A stretch of 64,000 nt of DNA from Aeromonas australiensis (lineage in GTDB: Bacteria > Pseudomonadota > Gammaproteobacteria > Enterobacterales > Aeromonadaceae). Made by a program: the position numbers and the translations under genes. Positions 1 to 12,507 of the stretch are shown piece after piece. The stretch lies in NCBI RefSeq assembly GCF_000819725.1, contig NZ_CDDH01000069.1:124001-188000 (forward strand). The letters are read 5' to 3'. The notes beneath the pieces were generated by a model. It had not been told where the DNA came from. It saw only the letters and a list, made by a program, of their open reading frames with translations, and made no database searches. How positions within the stretch are numbered: the first letter of the stretch is position 1; each line of letters opens with the position of its first letter.

Positions 1-1
1 C

Positions 2-136
2 TTTGAGCTGGTGGGAGAGGGCGGACTGGGTGAGGTTGAGGGTCAGCGCCGCACCGGCCAGCGAACCCTGCTCGGCCAGCGCGCTCAATGTTTTCAAATG
101 CTTGATCTCTATCCCTGCATTGCTTGGCACTGCCAT
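2..136 (-). CDS. metR: MetR, LysR-family regulator of methionine genes (partial, N-terminus only)
   Basis: Only the first 45 codons lie in the window; the gene runs off the left edge. The visible part is the winged helix-turn-helix of a LysR-type regulator, with [12 protein letters not shown] followed by [10 protein letters not shown], the pattern of MetR. MetR uses homocysteine as co-effector to activate metE and usually regulates itself. The start at 136 is preceded by AAGGAG seven bases upstream. The gene is divergent from metE, the classical metR-metE arrangement, and this is the main support for the name beyond the HTH similarity. Confidence 0.85.
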   Translation of the reverse strand, partial: MAVPSNAGIEIKHLKTLSALAEQGSLAGAALTLNLTQSALSHQLK

Positions 137-313
137 AAGATGGCTCCTTGTGAGATTGCGTATGGCGCTGATAATGCTGTCGGCGCGGCCTGACCTTTAG
201 CCTCAGCCTCCTGCGGTCTTGCTGCTGCGCTTCTTAACACATGTAAAAACGGGCCTCTGTATCCTCGCGGTGAACCTGTTCGGTGGTCAGTTGAGGATTA
301 TTTGAGAGCCACT

Positions 314-326
314 TGAAGAGGATTCA
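314..326. promoter_or_regulatory. MetR binding site in the metR-metE intergenic region
   Basis: TGAAGAGGATTCA is an exact match to the MetR consensus TGAA-N5-TTCA. It lies about 100 bases upstream of the metE start and between two divergent genes, as expected for a shared metR/metE operator. A weaker half-matching copy, TGAACCTGTTC, begins at 271. Confidence 0.75.
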
Positions 327-364
327 ATAGCCAGCGTCACCTTATCTTGTCATTTTGGATGTGT

Positions 365-380
365 AAACATCTGGATGGCT
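365..380. promoter_or_regulatory. possible tandem MetJ boxes upstream of metE
   Basis: Two adjacent 8-mers, AAACATCT and GGATGGCT, match the MetJ box AGACGTCT at 6 of 8 and 5 of 8 positions. MetJ with S-adenosylmethionine binds such tandem boxes cooperatively. Placement about 50 bases before the metE start suits repression, but the match is degenerate. Confidence 0.4.
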
Positions 381-428
381 AAATCATCCAGTTTCCCATC
401 AGATGAATGAGCATAAGGAAATGAACCT

Positions 429-2693
429 ATGACACGAGCACACACCCTGGGCTTCCCCCGTATCGGCGCCAAGCGCGAGCTGAAATTTGCCCTCGAATCC
501 TACTGGCGTGGCGAGACCACTCAGGCCGAACTCGTTGCCGTGGGCAAGACGCTGCGTGAGCGCCACTGGCAGGCCCAGCACGGCGCCGGGGTCAATCTGC
601 TGCCGGTGGGCGACTTTGCCTGGTACGATCAGGTGCTCGGCACCAGCCTGCTGGTGGATGCGGTGCCTGCCCGTCACCGTCATGGCGAGACCGATCTCGA
701 TACCCTGTTCCGGGTGGCCCGCGGCCGTGCGCCGACCGGCCCGGCGGCGGCGGCGGCCGAGATGACCAAATGGTTCAACACCAACTATCACTATCTGGTG
801 CCGGAATTCAGCCGTGATCAGCGCTTCAAGCTGGGCTGGAGCCAGCTGTTTGACGAGGTGGAAGAGGCCAAAGCGCTGGGGCTGCCGGTCAAGGCGGTGC
901 TGCTGGGACCGGTCTCTTATCTGTGGCTCGGCAAGGAGAAAGAGAGCGGCTTCTCTCGCCTTGAACTGCTCGATCGCCTGCTGATTGTCTATCAGGAGAT
1001 CCTGGCCAAGTTGGCCGCCCAAGGGGTGGAGTGGGTCCAAATCGACGAGCCGGCGCTGACGCTGGATTTGCCGGACGAGTGGCGACTGGCCTACCTCACC
1101 GCTTACGAGCGCCTGAGCGGTCCCTGCAAGCTGCTGCTCACCACCTATTTCGGTTCGGTGGATCATCAGCGCGATATCATCACTAGCCTGAAGGTGGATG
1201 GCCTGCATCTGGATCTGGTGGCCGCCCCCGAGCAGCTGGAGACCCTGGTGCCGCATCTGCCCGCCCAGTGGGTCATCTCCGCCGGGGTGATCAACGGCCG
1301 CAACGTCTGGCGTGCCAATCTGGCCAAGCTGGCGCCGACTCTGAAGGCACTGAAAGCCAAACTCGGCGAGCGGCTCTGGGTGGCCTCCTCCTGCTCGTTG
1401 CTGCATAGCCCGGTGGATTTGACCCTGGAGCACGAGCTGGATCCCCAGACCCGTAGCTGGTTCGCCTTCGCCCTGCAAAAGTGCTACGAGCTGGGTCTGC
1501 TGGCCGACCATCTCAATGGCGGGCAGCTCGACAAGATCACCGCCTACAGCCAGCCCATCGTGGATCGGGAGTCTGATAGCCGGGTGCACAAGAAAGCGGT
1601 GCAGTCACGGCTCGCCAGCCTCACCAACAGCGATTTCGATCGCCACAGCCCCTACCCGGTGCGGGCCGAGGCGCAGCGCTCGGATCTCAAGCTGCCGCTG
1701 CTGCCCACCACCACCATCGGCTCCTTCCCGCAGACCTCTGAAATCCGGGTATTGCGCCAGGATTGGCGTGCCGGGCGCATCGACGACCAGGCCTATAAGG
1801 CGGGCATGCAGGCCCAGATCAAGGATGCGATTGAGCGCCAGGAGGCCATCGGGCTCGACGTGCTGGTGCACGGTGAAGCGGAGCGCAACGACATGGTGGA
1901 GTATTTCGGGGAGCTGCTGGACGGCTTTGCCATCACTCGCTTTGGCTGGGTACAGAGTTATGGCTCCCGCTGCGTCAAACCGCCGGTGATCACCCGTGAC
2001 ATCGACCGCCCCACCCCCATGACGCTCGAATGGACCCGATTTGCCCAGAGCCTGACCGACAAGCCGGTGAAGGGGATGCTGACGGGCCCCGTGACCATCC
2101 TTTGCTGGTCCTTCCCGCGGGAAGACGTGAGCCGCGAGCAATCGGCCCTGCAAATCGGGCTGGCCATTCGCGACGAGGTGGCAGATCTGGAAGCCGCCGG
2201 CATCAAGATCATCCAGATCGACGAACCGGCGATCCGCGAAGGGCTGCCCCTGCGCAAGCAGGATCACCAGGCCTATCTGGACTGGGCGGTGCGGGCCTTC
2301 CGTCTGAGCGCAAGCCCGGTGGCAGACAGTACCCAGATCCACACCCACATGTGCTACAGCGACTTCAACCTCATCATCGAGGCGGTGGCGGCGCTGGATG
2401 CGGACGTGATCACCATTGAGACCAGCCGCAGCCAGATGCAGCTGCTCGAAGCGTTCGAACGCTTCAACTACCCCAACGAGATTGGCCCGGGCGTCTACGA
2501 CATCCACTCGCCGAACGTACCGAGCCAGAGCTGGATTGAGGGGTTGCTGCGCAAGGCGGCCAAACAGATCCCGGCCGAGCGGCTGTGGGTCAACCCGGAT
2601 TGCGGCCTCAAGACCCGCGGCTGGGAAGAGACCACCGAAGCCCTGAAGGTGATGGTCGATGCCACCAGGGCGCTGCGGGCGGAACTGGCGTAA
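429..2693 (+). CDS. metE: MetE, cobalamin-independent methionine synthase
   Basis: 5-methyltetrahydropteroyltriglutamate-homocysteine methyltransferase: transfers the methyl group directly from the folate to homocysteine without B12, the last step of methionine synthesis in the cytosol. The 754-residue length matches the E. coli enzyme. Both duplicated barrel halves are present. The zinc ligands are visible at H640 and C642 (in THMCYSDFN), E664 (in TIETSRS) and C725 (in NPDCGLKTR). The start is supported by AGGAA eight bases upstream. It is divergent from metR, with MetR- and MetJ-like sites between, and is followed by a strong terminator, so it is a single-gene unit. Confidence 0.98.
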   Translation: MTRAHTLGFPRIGAKRELKFALESYWRGETTQAELVAVGKTLRERHWQAQHGAGVNLLPVGDFAWYDQVLGTSLLVDAVPARHRHGETDLDTLFRVARGRAPTGPAAAAAEMTKWFNTNYHYLVPEFSRDQRFKLGWSQLFDEVEEAKALGLPVKAVLLGPVSYLWLGKEKESGFSRLELLDRLLIVYQEILAKLAAQGVEWVQIDEPALTLDLPDEWRLAYLTAYERLSGPCKLLLTTYFGSVDHQRDIITSLKVDGLHLDLVAAPEQLETLVPHLPAQWVISAGVINGRNVWRANLAKLAPTLKALKAKLGERLWVASSCSLLHSPVDLTLEHELDPQTRSWFAFALQKCYELGLLADHLNGGQLDKITAYSQPIVDRESDSRVHKKAVQSRLASLTNSDFDRHSPYPVRAEAQRSDLKLPLLPTTTIGSFPQTSEIRVLRQDWRAGRIDDQAYKAGMQAQIKDAIERQEAIGLDVLVHGEAERNDMVEYFGELLDGFAITRFGWVQSYGSRCVKPPVITRDIDRPTPMTLEWTRFAQSLTDKPVKGMLTGPVTILCWSFPREDVSREQSALQIGLAIRDEVADLEAAGIKIIQIDEPAIREGLPLRKQDHQAYLDWAVRAFRLSASPVADSTQIHTHMCYSDFNLIIEAVAALDADVITIETSRSQMQLLEAFERFNYPNEIGPGVYDIHSPNVPSQSWIEGLLRKAAKQIPAERLWVNPDCGLKTRGWEETTEALKVMVDATRALRAELA

Positions 2694-2744
2694 CCGGCAA
2701 ACCGTGACCGCCAGCGATAAGGTGGTGTGCTGAAAAACGAACGA

Positions 2745-2778
2745 GAGAGGGGAAGCCACTGCTTCCCCTCTCTTTTTT
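2745..2778 (+). terminator. Rho-independent terminator of metE
   Basis: A perfect 12-bp stem GAGAGGGGAAGC / GCTTCCCCTCTC with loop CACT is followed by six T. Confidence 0.93.
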
Positions 2779-2867
2779 GCTGGCCACTTTTTCACTGGCT
2801 TTTGATCCTTGCCGCAGCCCGCTTTGCACTAGGCTCAGAGTTGGTAGCAGTGGATGGAGTCGTGGCC

Positions 2868-3617
2868 ATGGGTGTTGTTATGAGGAGTGCAATCCTGTGG
2901 GGATTGCTGATGTGGCAGAGTGTCTGGGCGGCACCGGCGGCCGAGTTGAAAATGGTCTACTTTGACGACTTTGCCCCATATTCATGGCGTGACGAACAGG
3001 GCAAGATGCGCGGTCTGATGATCGATGTGATGGATCGGGTTGCGGCGCAGATGGGGTTGCGGGTGCGCCATGAAGGTTATCCGTGGCAGCGGGCGCAAAA
3101 ACTGGTGCGGATGGCACTGGCCGATGGTTTTGTCACCGTCGCCACTCAGGAGCGGCGCAGCTACACATTGGTGGTGGAAGAGCCGGTCGCCACGACCGTC
3201 TTGACGGTATTTACCCGGCTTGGCCACCCCCGGATGACCGATTTTCAGCGTGCCAATCGCCTGAACGACTTCAAATCGTTCACCTTTCTCGACTATTTTG
3301 GTAACGGCTGGGGCAAGGAGAACCTGGCGGGTTTTACCGTTCACCACACCATCAATGTCGATAATGTTTTCAAAATGCTGGCGGCGGGTCGGGGGGATCT
3401 GATGGTGACAGATCCACTGGTGGCGCGCTTCAAACTCAACCAACTGGGTCTCTCCGGGTTGGTGGTTGAGGTGCCGCTGCTACTTTCCTCGACGCCGTTC
3501 AATCTTTGCATCGGCAAGCACTCCCGCTTCAATACCCGGATAACCGAGTTCAACAGCGCCTTGCAACAGTTGCGTGAAAGTGGTGAGTTGGCTCGTATCA
3601 CCGCCCGCTATCGTTGA
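2868..3617 (+). CDS. periplasmic solute-binding-like protein (SBP_bac_3 type)
   Basis: A secreted protein of about 249 residues resembling family 3 (amino-acid type) solute-binding proteins. After a signal peptide ending near WAAPA it has MVYFDDFAPYSW and a GLMIDVMDRVA segment, typical of the first lobe of the fold, then a second lobe with VFKMLAAGRGDLMV, where such proteins scan for a repeated ligand contact. No ABC permease or ATPase genes are adjacent, so it may be an orphan sensor or scavenging protein rather than part of an importer. The reading frame is open further upstream to 2727, but that part overlaps the metE terminator. ATG at 2868, with GGAG upstream, gives a good signal peptide; ATG 2880 is also possible. 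Ligand unknown. Confidence 0.75.
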   Translation: MGVVMRSAILWGLLMWQSVWAAPAAELKMVYFDDFAPYSWRDEQGKMRGLMIDVMDRVAAQMGLRVRHEGYPWQRAQKLVRMALADGFVTVATQERRSYTLVVEEPVATTVLTVFTRLGHPRMTDFQRANRLNDFKSFTFLDYFGNGWGKENLAGFTVHHTINVDNVFKMLAAGRGDLMVTDPLVARFKLNQLGLSGLVVEVPLLLSSTPFNLCIGKHSRFNTRITEFNSALQQLRESGELARITARYR

Positions 3618-3653
3618 TGCACCGCCGCCATCTGCTGTTTGTCTGCGGTGTGT

Positions 3654-6117
<2,464 letters not shown>

Positions 6118-6141
6118 CGGTTTTATCCCGTCGCTTAACCA

Positions 6142-6175
6142 GCGGGCCCGGGCAATCCCCGGGCCCGCGTTGTTT
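6142..6175 (+). terminator. terminator of the 6-phospho-beta-glucosidase gene
   Basis: An 11-bp GC stem GCGGGCCCGGG / CCCGGGCCCGC with loop CAATC, followed by GTTGTTTG. The T-tract is imperfect. Confidence 0.75.
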
Positions 6176-6312
6176 GTGGGGCGGGGAGAGGGGGGAAACC
6201 GGTTTCTCACCGTGCGACTCATCCCTGTTTACTGATTTTTGTCCTGCCAAAGTCGCCGCCCCCTGCTATTATCTGCGGCCGAACATGAGCCAATAAAAAT
6301 CAGGATATCGTG

Positions 6313-8073
6313 ATGACTGACCACACTTTTATTCCCGGCAAGGACGCGGCGCTGGAAGACTCCATCGAACGCTTCCAGACCAAGCTGCAAGCCCTGGGGT
6401 TTGATATCGAAGAGGCCTCCTGGCTCAACCCCGTGCCGAACGTCTGGTCGGTGCATATCCGGGACAAGGAGTGCGCCCTCTGCTTCACCAACGGCAAGGG
6501 CGCCAGCAAGAAGGCGGCGCTTGCCTCCGCCCTTGGCGAATATTTCGAGCGTCTCTCCACCAACTACTTCTTCGCCGACTTCTATCTGGGCGAGCAGGTA
6601 GCGAACGGCGATTTCGTTCACTACCCGAACGAGAAGTGGTTCCCCATCGAAGGAGATCAACTGCCGGCCGGCCTGCTCGACCCCTTTACCCGCAAGTTTT
6701 ACAACCCGGACGGTGAAGTGACCGCCGACATGCTGGTAGACCTGCAATCGGGTAATGAGGAGCGCGGTATTGTGGCGTTGCCGTTCGAGCGTCAGTCCGA
6801 CCACCAGACGGTCTACATCCCGATGAACATTATCGGCAACCTCTATGTCTCCAACGGCATGAGCGCCGGCAATACCAAGACCGAGGCTCGTACCCAGGGC
6901 TTGTCTGAAGTGTTCGAGCGCCACGTGAAGAACAAGATCATCGCCGAGGCCATCAGCCTGCCACAGATCCCGGACGAGGTGATTGCCCGTTATCCGGGGA
7001 TCGCCGCTTCCATCGCGGCGCTCGAAGCGGAAGGCTTCCCCATCTACAGCTTTGATGCCTCCCTGGGTGGCCGCTATCCGGTCATTTGCGTCGTGCTGCT
7101 CAACCCGAACAACGGCACCTGTTTTGCCTCCTTCGGTGCCCACCCGCGTTTTGAAGTGGCCTTCGAGCGCACCGTCACCGAGCTGCTGCAGGGTCGTGGT
7201 CTGAAAGATCTGGATGTGTTTGTACCGCCCTCATTCGACAATGAGCAGGTGGCGGATCACCACAACCTGGAGACCCACTTCATCGATTCATCCGGGCTTA
7301 TCAGCTGGGACCTGTTCAAGGAAGAGGCCGACTTCGAGTTTGCCGACTGGGATTTTCGCGGCACCTCGCAGGAGGAGTTCGATCACCTGATCGGCATCTT
7401 CCACGAGCTGGCACAACCGGTCTATATCGCTGACTACGAGCACCTCGGTGTCTATGCCTGTCGCATCCTGGTGCCGGGTATGTCCGATATCTATCCGGTC
7501 GAAGATCTGCTGCTGGCCAACAACACCATGGGGGCCCACCTGCGGGAGACCATTCTTGCCCTGCCGACATTGGAGTGGGACTCAGAGCAGTACATGGCGC
7601 TGTTTGACCAGCTGGATGAAGAGGGTCACGACGAGCGGACCCGTGTACGCGAGCTGCTGGGCATCGCTGCCGCCAAGGGCACCGCGCTGCATACCCTGCG
7701 GGTGGGCGAGCTGAAAGCCATGCTGGCGCTGGCTGCCGGTGAGCTGGAGACCGCGCTGGATCTCATCGACTGGACCATGGAGTTCAACCAGTCGGTGTTC
7801 CCTGCCGAACGTGCCAGTTACTACCGGGCCCTGCGTGCCTGCGTCGAGTTGTTCCTCGACGAGGAGCGGGATCCGGAGCAGTATCGCGCCGTCTTCACCC
7901 GCATGTATGGCGAAGAGACCCTGGCGCATGCATGGGCCAACGCCAGCGGTGAAGCGCGCTTCCACGGACTGGAAGCGGCCGACTTGTCGCTTGCCCAGTT
8001 CCCGCTGCACCAGAAGCTGCTGGCGGCCTATGAGAAGCTGCAAAAAGCCAAGCGAGCCCATCACTGGGTCTGA
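6313..8073 (+). CDS. ycaO: YcaO, ribosomal protein S12 methylthiotransferase accessory factor
   Basis: 586-residue stand-alone YcaO protein, close to E. coli YcaO throughout (for example TFIPGKDAALEDSIERFQ at the start and HIRDKECALCFTNGKGA near residue 50). The family is an ATP-dependent enzyme that phosphorylates amide backbones, best known from azoline-forming peptide biosynthesis; E. coli YcaO is reported to assist RimO in beta-methylthiolation of S12. No precursor peptide, dehydrogenase or E1-like gene is nearby, so a RiPP role is unlikely here. A C-terminal helical extension from about residue 430 is present, as in E. coli. The start could be GTG 6310, but ATG 6313 with AGGA seven bases upstream matches the family. 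It precedes focA-pflB, as in enterics, but has its own terminator. Confidence 0.95.
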   Translation: MTDHTFIPGKDAALEDSIERFQTKLQALGFDIEEASWLNPVPNVWSVHIRDKECALCFTNGKGASKKAALASALGEYFERLSTNYFFADFYLGEQVANGDFVHYPNEKWFPIEGDQLPAGLLDPFTRKFYNPDGEVTADMLVDLQSGNEERGIVALPFERQSDHQTVYIPMNIIGNLYVSNGMSAGNTKTEARTQGLSEVFERHVKNKIIAEAISLPQIPDEVIARYPGIAASIAALEAEGFPIYSFDASLGGRYPVICVVLLNPNNGTCFASFGAHPRFEVAFERTVTELLQGRGLKDLDVFVPPSFDNEQVADHHNLETHFIDSSGLISWDLFKEEADFEFADWDFRGTSQEEFDHLIGIFHELAQPVYIADYEHLGVYACRILVPGMSDIYPVEDLLLANNTMGAHLRETILALPTLEWDSEQYMALFDQLDEEGHDERTRVRELLGIAAAKGTALHTLRVGELKAMLALAAGELETALDLIDWTMEFNQSVFPAERASYYRALRACVELFLDEERDPEQYRAVFTRMYGEETLAHAWANASGEARFHGLEAADLSLAQFPLHQKLLAAYEKLQKAKRAHHWV

Positions 8074-8086
8074 TCGTTGCTGTAAA

Positions 8087-8115
8087 AGAAGGGGCCGTGT
8101 GGCCCCTTCTGCTTA
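8087..8115 (+). terminator. terminator of ycaO
   Basis: Perfect 10-bp stem AGAAGGGGCC / GGCCCCTTCT with loop GTGT. It is followed by GCTTATTG, so the T-tract is weak. Confidence 0.7.
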
Positions 8116-8380
8116 TTGTGCGGCAAGGCGTGGGATTGTTATTCAAAGATGAAATAAAAAACAAAAAATACCCCTAAGGGGGTTGCCAACAGGGTAGGAG
8201 AGATGTTTGCTATCTGCAAAGATATCTTGCCAATGCATGATTGCTGCCTTGTGATATAAATTCTTTAAAATCATTATTTTAAAAAACAAGTATTTCTGTT
8301 TCAGCTGAAACCTGGTGTAAAGAGGTGTAGCCATCCGGCTCAATTTTTTGTAGTAAAATTACAATCGCACTCTGATAAAT

Positions 8381-8394
8381 TTGATCAATGTCAA
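8381..8394. promoter_or_regulatory. FNR-like box upstream of focA-pflB
   Basis: TTGATCAATGTCAA matches the FNR consensus TTGAT-N4-ATCAA at 9 of 10 positions. It lies about 60 bases before the focA start. Anaerobic induction of focA-pfl by FNR is established in E. coli. The rest of the 381-base gap after ycaO is AT-rich, as expected of a complex promoter region, and I see no gene in it. Confidence 0.65.
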
Positions 8395-8454
8395 TTTTGG
8401 CCATTTGGGCCTTTGTTATGATTTCAACAGGCAACATATTCAGGTAGAAAATAA

Positions 8455-9303
8455 TTGAAAGCTGAATCCCCATTCGATTGTCTCAAGCCCGAAGCCATCG
8501 CTGCACTGGCTGAAGACATCACTTATGCCAAGGCTACCAAGCCGGCATACAAGGCCATACCACTGGCCATTACCGCAGGCGCCTTCATCGCTATCGCGTT
8601 TATCTTCTACATTACGGTAACCACAGGCTCCGGAACCATGTCCTGGGGGATGGCCAAGCTGGTTGGCGGTCTCTGCTTCTCTCTCGGCCTGATCCTGTGC
8701 GTACTGCTCGGCGCCGAGTTGTTCACCTCCACCACCCTGACGCTGGTGGCCAAGGCCGCCAATCGCATCAGTTGGGCGCAACTGCTCAAAAACTGGGGAC
8801 TGGTCTACTTTGGCAACCTGATTGGCGGCCTCATCATGGTCGGCCTTATCATTATGTCGGCGCAATATACCGCGGCTGATGGTCAGTGGGGTCTCAATGC
8901 CCTGAAAGTGGCTCAGCACAAGATCCATCACACCTTCTTCGAAGCGCTGGCGCTGGGTATCCTCTGTAACCTGATGGTCTGCCTGGCTGTCTGGATGGCT
9001 TTTGGGGCCCGCACCGCCACTGACAAGGTGATGGTGATGCTGCTGCCGGTTGCCATGTTCGTGGCATCAGGTTTCGAGCACAGCATTGCAAATATGTTTA
9101 TGATTCCGGTTGGTATCGCTATCCACAGCGTGGCTAGTCCGGAATTTTGGCAGGCCATCGGCCAGGATCCGGCAACCTTTGCTGACCTGACCGTATCCAA
9201 CTTTGTCCTACACAACCTCATCCCCGTGACCATCGGTAATATCATCGGTGGTGGCGTGATGGTTGGTCTGACTTACTGGTTTATCTTCCGTCGTCATCAT
9301 TAA
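8455..9303 (+). CDS. focA: FocA, formate channel
   Basis: 282-residue inner-membrane pentameric channel of the formate/nitrite transporter family that moves formate in and out during mixed-acid fermentation. About six membrane segments are visible, with an N-terminal cytoplasmic helix beginning MKAESPFDCLKPEA, which aligns with the E. coli FocA N-terminus. Conserved pore features such as the GAELFTSTT stretch near residue 84 are present. The alignment forces a TTG start at 8455, with AGGT upstream in place of a strong ribosome-binding site. It lies 45 bases before pflB, forming the focA-pflB operon. Confidence 0.95.
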   Translation: MKAESPFDCLKPEAIAALAEDITYAKATKPAYKAIPLAITAGAFIAIAFIFYITVTTGSGTMSWGMAKLVGGLCFSLGLILCVLLGAELFTSTTLTLVAKAANRISWAQLLKNWGLVYFGNLIGGLIMVGLIIMSAQYTAADGQWGLNALKVAQHKIHHTFFEALALGILCNLMVCLAVWMAFGARTATDKVMVMLLPVAMFVASGFEHSIANMFMIPVGIAIHSVASPEFWQAIGQDPATFADLTVSNFVLHNLIPVTIGNIIGGGVMVGLTYWFIFRRHH

Positions 9304-9348
9304 GGATGATTGCGGGATACTACATCAATACCGTGTGAGGTAATGAAA

Positions 9349-11631
9349 ATGGCAGAACTTAACGAACAGTTCCAAAAAGCATGGGAAGGCTTCGCGGCCG
9401 GTGAATGGCAGACCTCTGTCAACACCCGTGACTTCATCCAGAAGAACTACACCCCGTATGAAGGTGACGAGTCCTTCCTGGCTGGCGCGACCGAAGCGAC
9501 CACCAAGCTGTGGGACAAGGTCATGGAAGGGATCAAGATCGAGAACCGCACTCATGCGCCGGTCGATTTTGATACTGACCTGCCCTCCACCATTACCGCA
9601 CACGATGCCGGTTATATCGATCAGAGCCTGGAGCAGATCGTTGGTCTGCAGACTGACAAGCCGCTCAAGCGCGCCATCATCGCCAACGGCGGTATCAAGA
9701 TGGTTAAAACGTCTTGCGAAGTGTACGGTCGTCAACTGGACCCGATGGTTGAGAAGATCTTCACCGAGTACCGCAAGACTCACAACCAGGGCGTGTTTGA
9801 CGTTTACACCAAAGACATTCTGAACTGCCGTAAGTCTGGTGTTATCACTGGTCTGCCGGATGCCTACGGCCGTGGCCGTATCATCGGTGATTACCGTCGT
9901 GTTGCTCTGTACGGTATCGACTTCCTGATGGCCGACAAACTGGCCCAGTTCAAGTCCCTGCAAGCTGATCTGGAAAACGGCGTCAACCTGGAAGCCACCA
10001 TCCGTCTGCGCGAAGAGATCTCCGAGCAGCACCGTGCCCTGGCACAGATGAAAGTGATGGCTGCCAAGTACGGCTGCGATATCTCCGTACCTGCTACCAA
10101 CGCCAAAGAAGCTGTACAGTGGACCTACTTCGCCTACCTGGCGGCAGTCAAGTCCCAGAACGGCGCAGCCATGTCCTTCGGTCGTACCTCCAGCTTCCTG
10201 GACGTCTACATCGAGCGTGACCTGCAAAAAGGCCTGATCACCGAGCAAGAAGCCCAGGAGCTGATGGACCACATGGTCATGAAGCTGCGTATGGTTCGCT
10301 TCCTGCGTACTCCGGAATACGATTCACTGTTCTCTGGCGACCCGATGTGGGCGACCGAGACCCTGGCCGGTATGGGCGTTGATGGCCGCACCCTGGTCAC
10401 CAAGAACAGCTTCCGTATGCTGAACACCCTGTACACCATGGGCCCGTCCCCTGAGCCGAACCTGACCATTCTGTGGTCCGAGAAGCTGCCGGTCGGTTTC
10501 AAGAAGTACTGTGCCAAGGTTTCCATCGAGACCTCTTCTGTTCAGTACGAGAACGACGATCTGATGCGTCCGGACTTCAACAACGATGACTACGCCATCG
10601 CTTGCTGCGTCTCCCCGCAGGTTGTCGGTAAACACATGCAGTTCTTCGGTGCCCGTGCCAACCTGGCCAAGACCATGCTGTATGCAATCAACGGCGGTGT
10701 GGACGAGAAACTCAAGCTGCAAGTTGGTCCCAAGACTGCACCTATCACCTCCGAGTACCTGAACTACGACGAAGTGATGAGCAACCTGGATCACTTCATG
10801 GATTGGCTGGCCAAGCAGTACGTTGCTGCGCTGAACATCATCCACTACATGCACGACAAGTACAGCTACGAAGCTTCGCTGATGGCGCTGATGGACCGTG
10901 ACGTCTATCGCACCATGGCCTGTGGTATCGCGGGTCTGTCTGTAGCGGCTGACTCCCTGTCTGCCATCAAGTACGCCAAGGTCAAGCCGATCCGTGATGA
11001 AGATGGCATTGCCATCGACTTCGAAATCGACGGTGAATACCCGCAGTTCGGTAACAACGACGCTCGCGTCGATGATATCGCCTGTGAGCTGGTTGAGACC
11101 TTCATGAAGAAGATCCAGAAGCTGAACACCTACCGTGGTGCCGTGGCTACCCAGTCTGTTCTGACCATCACCTCTAACGTGGTATATGGCAAGAAGACCG
11201 GTAACACTCCGGATGGCCGTCGTGCCGGTGCGCCGTTCGGCCCGGGTGCCAACCCGATGCACGGTCGTGACCAGAAGGGTGCCGTTGCTTCCCTGACTTC
11301 CGTTGCCAAGCTGCCGTTTGCTTACGCTAAAGATGGTATCTCCTATACCTTCTCCATCGTGCCGAATGCACTGGGTAAAGATATGGAAGCTCAGAAAGCC
11401 AACCTGGCTGGCCTGATGGACGGTTACTTCCACCACGAAGCCAACGTAGAGGGTGGTCAGCACCTGAACGTGAACGTGATGAACCGTGAAATGCTGCTGG
11501 ATGCCATGGAAGACCCGGAGAAGTATCCGCAGTTGACCATCCGCGTATCCGGTTATGCCGTTCGCTTCAACTCTTTGACCAAAGAGCAACAGCAAGACGT
11601 CATCACCCGTACCTTCACCGCTTCTCTGTAA
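9349..11631 (+). CDS. pflB: PflB, pyruvate formate-lyase
   Basis: Glycyl-radical enzyme converting pyruvate and CoA to acetyl-CoA and formate under anaerobiosis. At 760 residues the length equals E. coli PflB. The catalytic cysteine pair is C419-C420 in AIACCVSPQ and the radical glycine is G735 in RVSGYAVRF. Several upstream starts are open (9310, 9343), but ATG 9349 gives the family N-terminus [15 protein letters not shown] and has GAGG eight bases upstream. It is cotranscribed with focA, and a strong terminator follows. The activating enzyme gene pflA, which follows pflB in enterics, is not in this window. Confidence 0.98.
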   Translation: MAELNEQFQKAWEGFAAGEWQTSVNTRDFIQKNYTPYEGDESFLAGATEATTKLWDKVMEGIKIENRTHAPVDFDTDLPSTITAHDAGYIDQSLEQIVGLQTDKPLKRAIIANGGIKMVKTSCEVYGRQLDPMVEKIFTEYRKTHNQGVFDVYTKDILNCRKSGVITGLPDAYGRGRIIGDYRRVALYGIDFLMADKLAQFKSLQADLENGVNLEATIRLREEISEQHRALAQMKVMAAKYGCDISVPATNAKEAVQWTYFAYLAAVKSQNGAAMSFGRTSSFLDVYIERDLQKGLITEQEAQELMDHMVMKLRMVRFLRTPEYDSLFSGDPMWATETLAGMGVDGRTLVTKNSFRMLNTLYTMGPSPEPNLTILWSEKLPVGFKKYCAKVSIETSSVQYENDDLMRPDFNNDDYAIACCVSPQVVGKHMQFFGARANLAKTMLYAINGGVDEKLKLQVGPKTAPITSEYLNYDEVMSNLDHFMDWLAKQYVAALNIIHYMHDKYSYEASLMALMDRDVYRTMACGIAGLSVAADSLSAIKYAKVKPIRDEDGIAIDFEIDGEYPQFGNNDARVDDIACELVETFMKKIQKLNTYRGAVATQSVLTITSNVVYGKKTGNTPDGRRAGAPFGPGANPMHGRDQKGAVASLTSVAKLPFAYAKDGISYTFSIVPNALGKDMEAQKANLAGLMDGYFHHEANVEGGQHLNVNVMNREMLLDAMEDPEKYPQLTIRVSGYAVRFNSLTKEQQQDVITRTFTASL

Positions 11632-11647
11632 TCGAGATGTAGTGAGC

Positions 11648-11677
11648 AAAAACCGGCGCCCAGGCGCCGGTTTTTTT
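11648..11677 (+). terminator. terminator of focA-pflB
   Basis: Stem AAACCGGCGCC / GGCGCCGGTTT with seven T following. Confidence 0.9.
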
Positions 11678-11732
11678 ATGGTTACGTATCAGAGTGATGA
11701 TCCGCAAGGCGGCACTCCCTGCTTGCACAAAC

Positions 11733-11763
11733 AACAAGGGCTGCATCTAATGCAGCCCTTGTT
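11733..11763 (-). terminator. terminator of ycgN (probably works in both directions)
   Basis: Stem AACAAGGGCTGCA / TGCAGCCCTTGTT of 13 bp with a 5-base loop, located just past the ycgN stop on its strand. T-rich or A-rich flanks on both sides make bidirectional use plausible. Confidence 0.75.
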
Positions 11764-11789
11764 TATTTGAAAATAGCGAGTTGAGCGTA

Positions 11790-12227
11790 TCAGTTGGCCC
11801 AGGTGATGATGTGATCAATCCATTCTCCGGCCTGATCCTCGTGAATGACCTTGCCACGGACGGATTGACCTGCCTGATGCATCGCGGAGCGACTGCCGGT
11901 CAGCAGGGGGTGCCACTCTGGCAGGACGCCACCTTCAGCCAGCAGGCGATAGGCACAGGTTGAGGGTAGCCAGTCATATTCGGCGATTTTGTCATAGGTG
12001 ATTTGCAGGCAGTCAGGCTCTTTTTTGAAACGATTTGCGTAATCAGAGCACTGACAGCTTTTGGTATTGAGCAGGTTACAGGCGACGTTGGTGAACACCA
12101 ATTCGTCGGTATCCTCATCGATTAGCTTGTTGAGGCAGCATTTGCCACAACCATCGCAGAGGGATTCCCATTCGGACTCAGTCATCTGCTGCAGAGTCTT
12201 GGTCTGCCAAAAGGAGGTTTGCATCAT
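11790..12227 (-). CDS. ycgN: YcgN family cysteine-cluster protein (UPF0260)
   Basis: About 145 residues, closely similar to E. coli Ycg[21 protein letters not shown] near the N-terminus, then CGKCCLNKL, a cysteine-rich [15 protein letters not shown] stretch, and CAYRLLAEG with WHPLLTG. The cysteine pattern (CxxCGxCC and later C-x-C) matches the Fe-S/zinc cluster CxxCxxCC family; metal and function are unknown. The start is ambiguous among GTG 12236 (AGGTG six bases upstream), ATG 12227 and ATG 12224. It stands alone between terminators. Confidence 0.9.
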   Translation of the reverse strand: MMQTSFWQTKTLQQMTESEWESLCDGCGKCCLNKLIDEDTDELVFTNVACNLLNTKSCQCSDYANRFKKEPDCLQITYDKIAEYDWLPSTCAYRLLAEGGVLPEWHPLLTGSRSAMHQAGQSVRGKVIHEDQAGEWIDHIITWAN

Positions 12228-12507
12228 ACCGCTCACTTAATACACCTGATAAAACGCGTGGTTATACCTCGTGTGACACGGTATTTCAAGGAGCGGGTCA
12301 CTTTGGTGCGAAATTTGCCATTTCCTAGCTATGACCAGCAGTACCAGCATGTTGCAAGGCCAAATGACCTTTGCTGCCCATCGTCAGGTTCTGGTTCATG
12401 CCTCCCTCAGTAGAGCGCCACAGTGTACCTTGTCGGCTGGTGTCCGATGGCATATGCGTTACAGTCACGAATAACTGGATAAGTCTGTATCGGCGTTCGC
12501 TGTTCAC

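Noticed and set aside
399-2795. Two 396-codon open frames antisense to metE
   Set aside because: Low-complexity products; metE explains the coding signal fully.
6313-8073. YcaO as part of an azoline peptide (RiPP) cluster
   Set aside because: No precursor peptide, partner enzyme or exporter adjoins it; similarity is to the stand-alone E. coli YcaO next to focA-pfl.
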